Source: Synchiropus splendidus | Taxonomy: Eukaryota > Chordata > Actinopteri > Syngnathiformes > Callionymidae | Length of the DNA stretch: 64,000 bases | Assembly (NCBI RefSeq): GCF_027744825.2 | Contig: NC_071349.1 | Span: 2,170,001 to 2,234,000, forward strand | Direction: 5' to 3' | In this document: positions 61,801 through 64,000 of the stretch, piece after piece | Layout of the letters: the number at the start of each line of letters is the position of its first letter | How positions within the stretch are numbered: the stretch's first letter is position 1 | Translations under genes and position numbers: made by a program | Notes under the pieces: generated by a model | The model's database searches: none | Told to the model about the DNA's origin: nothing | Seen by the model: the letters and a program-made list of their open reading frames with translations, nothing else

Positions 61801-64000
61801 CTAAGCTGTCTGAAGTGTTTTTCGAAAGTTATCAACATTTTTATGTTTGGCGTTCCGGAATCGACCTTATCTCAGGCTGAAAACGCGTTTTCTGCATTGT
61901 GCCATAACTTCTCAGGGAAGCATCAGAAAATGAAATTTTCACCTCCCACTATAGCAGAAAGGGTTTTTCTAGTAGTTGCACATCAAATCTAAGCTGTCTG
62001 AAGTGTTTTTCCAAAGTTAACAACATTTTTATGTTTGGCGTTCCGGAATCATCCTTATCTCAGGCTGAAAACACGTTTTCTGCATTGTGCCATAACTTTG
62101 CAAGGAAGCTTCAGAAAATGAAATTTTCACCTCCCACTATAGCAGAAAGGGTTTTTCTAGTAGTTGCACATCAAATCTAAGCTGTCTGAAGTGTTTTTCC
62201 AAAGCTATCAACATTTTTATGTTTGGCGTTCCGGAATCCACCTCATCTCAGGCTGAAAACGCGTTTTCTGCATTGTGCCATAACTTTGCAAGGAAGCTTC
62301 AGAACATGAAATTTTCACCTCCCACTGTAGCAGAAAGGGTCTTTCTAGTAGTTGCACATCAAATCTAAGCTGTCTGAAGTGTTTTTCGAAAGTTATCAAC
62401 ATTTTTATGTTTGGCGTTCCGGAATCGACCTTATCTCATCATGAAAATGCGTTTCCTGCATTGTCCCATAACTTTGCATGGAAGCTTCCGAACATGAAAT
62501 TTTAACCTCCCACTATAGCAGAAAGGGTTTTTCTGGTAGTTGCACATGAAATCTAAGATGTCTGATGTGTTTTTCCAAAGTTATCAACATTTTTATGTTT
62601 GGCGTTCCGGAATCGACCTTATCTCAGGCTGAAAACGCGTTTTACGCATTGTGCCATAACTTTGCAGGGAAGCTTCAGAACATGAAATTTTCACGTCCCA
62701 CTATAGTAGAAAAGGTCTTTCAAGTAGTTGCACATCAAATCTAAGCTGACTGAAGTGTTTTTCAAAAGTTATCAACATTTTTATGCTTGGCGTTCCGGAA
62801 CCCACCTTATCTTAAGCTGAAAACGCGTTTTCTGCATTGTGCCATAACTTTGCAGGGAGGCTTCAGAACATGAAATTTTAACCTCCCACTATAGCAGGAA
62901 GGGTCCTTCTAGTAGTTGCACATCAAATCTAAGATGTCTGATGTGTTTTCCAAAAGTTATCAACATTTTTATGTTTGTCGTTCCGGAATCGACCTTATCT
63001 CAGGCTGAAAACGCGTTTTCTGCATTGTGCCATAACTTTGCAAGGAAGCTTCAGAACATGAAATTTTCACCTCCCACTGTAGCAGAAGGGGTCTTTCTAG
63101 TAGTTGCACATCAAATCTAAGCTGTCTGAAGTGTTTTTCGAAAGTTATCAACATTTTTATGTTTGGCGTTCCGGAATCGACCTTATCTCAGGATGAAAAT
63201 TCGTTTCCTGCATTGTCCCATAACTTTCCATGGAAGCTTCAGAACATGAAATTTTGACCTCCCACGATAGCAGAAAGGTTCTTTTTAGTAGTTGCACATC
63301 AAATCTAAGCTGTCTGAAGTGTTTTTCGAAAGTTATCAACATTTTTACGTTTGGCGTTTCGGAACCCACCTTATCTCAGGCTGAAAACGCGTTTTCTGCA
63401 TTGTGCCATAACTTCTCAGGGAAGCTTCAGAACATGAAATGTTCACCTCCCACTATAGCAGAAAGGGTTTTTCTAGTAGTTGCACATCAAATCTAAGCTG
63501 TCTGAAGTGTTTTTCGAAAGTTATCACCATTTTTATGTTTGGCGTTCCGGAATCAACCTTATCTCAGGCTGAAAACGCGTTTTCTGCATTGTGCCATAAC
63601 TTTGCAAGGAAGCTTCAGAAAATGAAATTTTCACCTCCCACTATAGCAGAAAGGGGTTTTCTAGTAGTTGCACATCAAATCTAAGCTGTCTGAAGTGTTT
63701 TTCGAAAGTTATCAACATTTTTATGTTTGGCGTTCCGGAACCCACCTTATCTCAAGCTGAAAACGCGTTTTCTGCATTGTGCCATAACTTTGCAGAGAAG
63801 CTTCAGAAAAAGAAATTTTCACCTCCCACTATAGCAATAAGGGTTTTTCTAGTAGTTGCACATCAAATCAAAGCTGTCTGATGTGTTTTTCCAAAATTAT
63901 CAACATTTTTATGTCTGGCGTTCCGGAATCGACCTTATCTCAAGCTGAAAACGCGTTTTACTCATTGTGCCATAAGTTTGCAGGGAAGATTCTGAACATG
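61801..64000. repeat. Monomeric satellite at the right window edge
   Basis: About 12 monomers. About 61995-62200 resembles about 57495-57700 (AAAGTTAACAACATTTTT and GGAATCATCC), a fragment of block I. The array is cut by the window end, so its true length is unknown. No gene is visible. Confidence 0.82.

Larger units (their letters stand above)
50826..64000. repeat. 188-bp tandem satellite array, right part
   Basis: About 70 further monomers of the same family, orientation and phase as the left part, continuing to the window edge. This shows that both sides were one array before the insertion. The first six or seven monomers (50831 to about 52000) are noticeably diverged (for example AGGATCTGTCTTGTAGTTGC). 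Homogenised HOR structure resumes at about 55.2 kb. Confidence 0.97.

Noticed and set aside
112..63684. More than a hundred open frames of 60-116 codons on both strands of the satellite, with near-identical peptides (for example the MFTSHYSRKGL type)
   Set aside because: They are the same accidental frame in successive monomers. The 188-bp period is not a multiple of 3, frames end within one or two monomers, and indels and stops occur freely, so there is no sign of coding selection.

Overview
This window is eukaryotic repetitive DNA, not a gene-bearing bacterial or phage region. About 58.7 of the 64 kb is one tandem satellite array with an AT-rich monomer of about 188 bp, roughly 242 copies left of position 45567 and 70 right of 50830. 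The only protein-coding material is a single 5.26-kb LTR retrotransposon (45568-50825) inserted into the array. Its gag and pol most resemble the Tf1/sushi chromovirus branch of Ty3/gypsy (Metaviridae) that is common in teleost fish. A fish genome, and a centromeric or other heterochromatic satellite block, is therefore the most likely source. That identification is inference from family resemblance; no host gene is present to confirm it.

Layout. From 1 to about 43.0 kb the satellite is organised as successive local higher-order repeats (HORs): an 8-mer (1504 bp, 1-2652), a 6-mer (1128 bp, 6537-8792), a 15-mer (2819 bp, about 10141-15778), a 10-mer present three times (1880 bp, 18181-23820), two 4-mers (752/753 bp, 25190-26693 and 27070-28590), another 6-mer (30175-32430), and two overlapping duplications of 17 monomers (3195 bp, 32535-38924) and 15 monomers (2819 bp, 37381-43018). 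Between blocks lie more diverged single monomers. From about 43.0 to 55.2 kb the array is mostly non-HOR and more diverged, and the retrotransposon sits there. A third 15-mer duplication (2817 bp) with a derived 7-mer occupies about 55.2-61.8 kb.

The retrotransposon is structurally complete: a 5-bp target-site duplication (ataac), a 458-bp 5' LTR and a 424-bp 3' LTR, both TG...CA, a polypurine tract, Gag with one CCHC knuckle, and Pol in the order protease, RT, RNase H, integrase, chromodomain. Two RNA-level signals can be read directly. The first is a 10-nt primer-binding site just after the 5' LTR that is complementary to a stretch inside the LTR placed where the transcript should start, indicating Tf1/sushi-type self-priming. 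The second is a -1 frameshift signal at the gag/pol junction, GTTAAAC followed by a 10-bp stem and an 8-bp second stem forming an apparent H-type pseudoknot. The copy is dead: pol has a frameshift in RT, a frameshift at an 11-bp tandem duplication before integrase, and an in-frame TAA late in integrase. The LTRs differ at about 15 aligned positions plus indels (counted by eye).

I found no RNA genes, CRISPR arrays, host genes or operons. The many 60-116-codon open frames in the satellite are repeats of the same accidental frame. I did not find a new protein-based system. The noteworthy signals are the HOR architecture, including recurrence of a 15-monomer duplication unit in three separate blocks, the dyad-rich monomer, and the well-preserved RNA signals of the retroelement.
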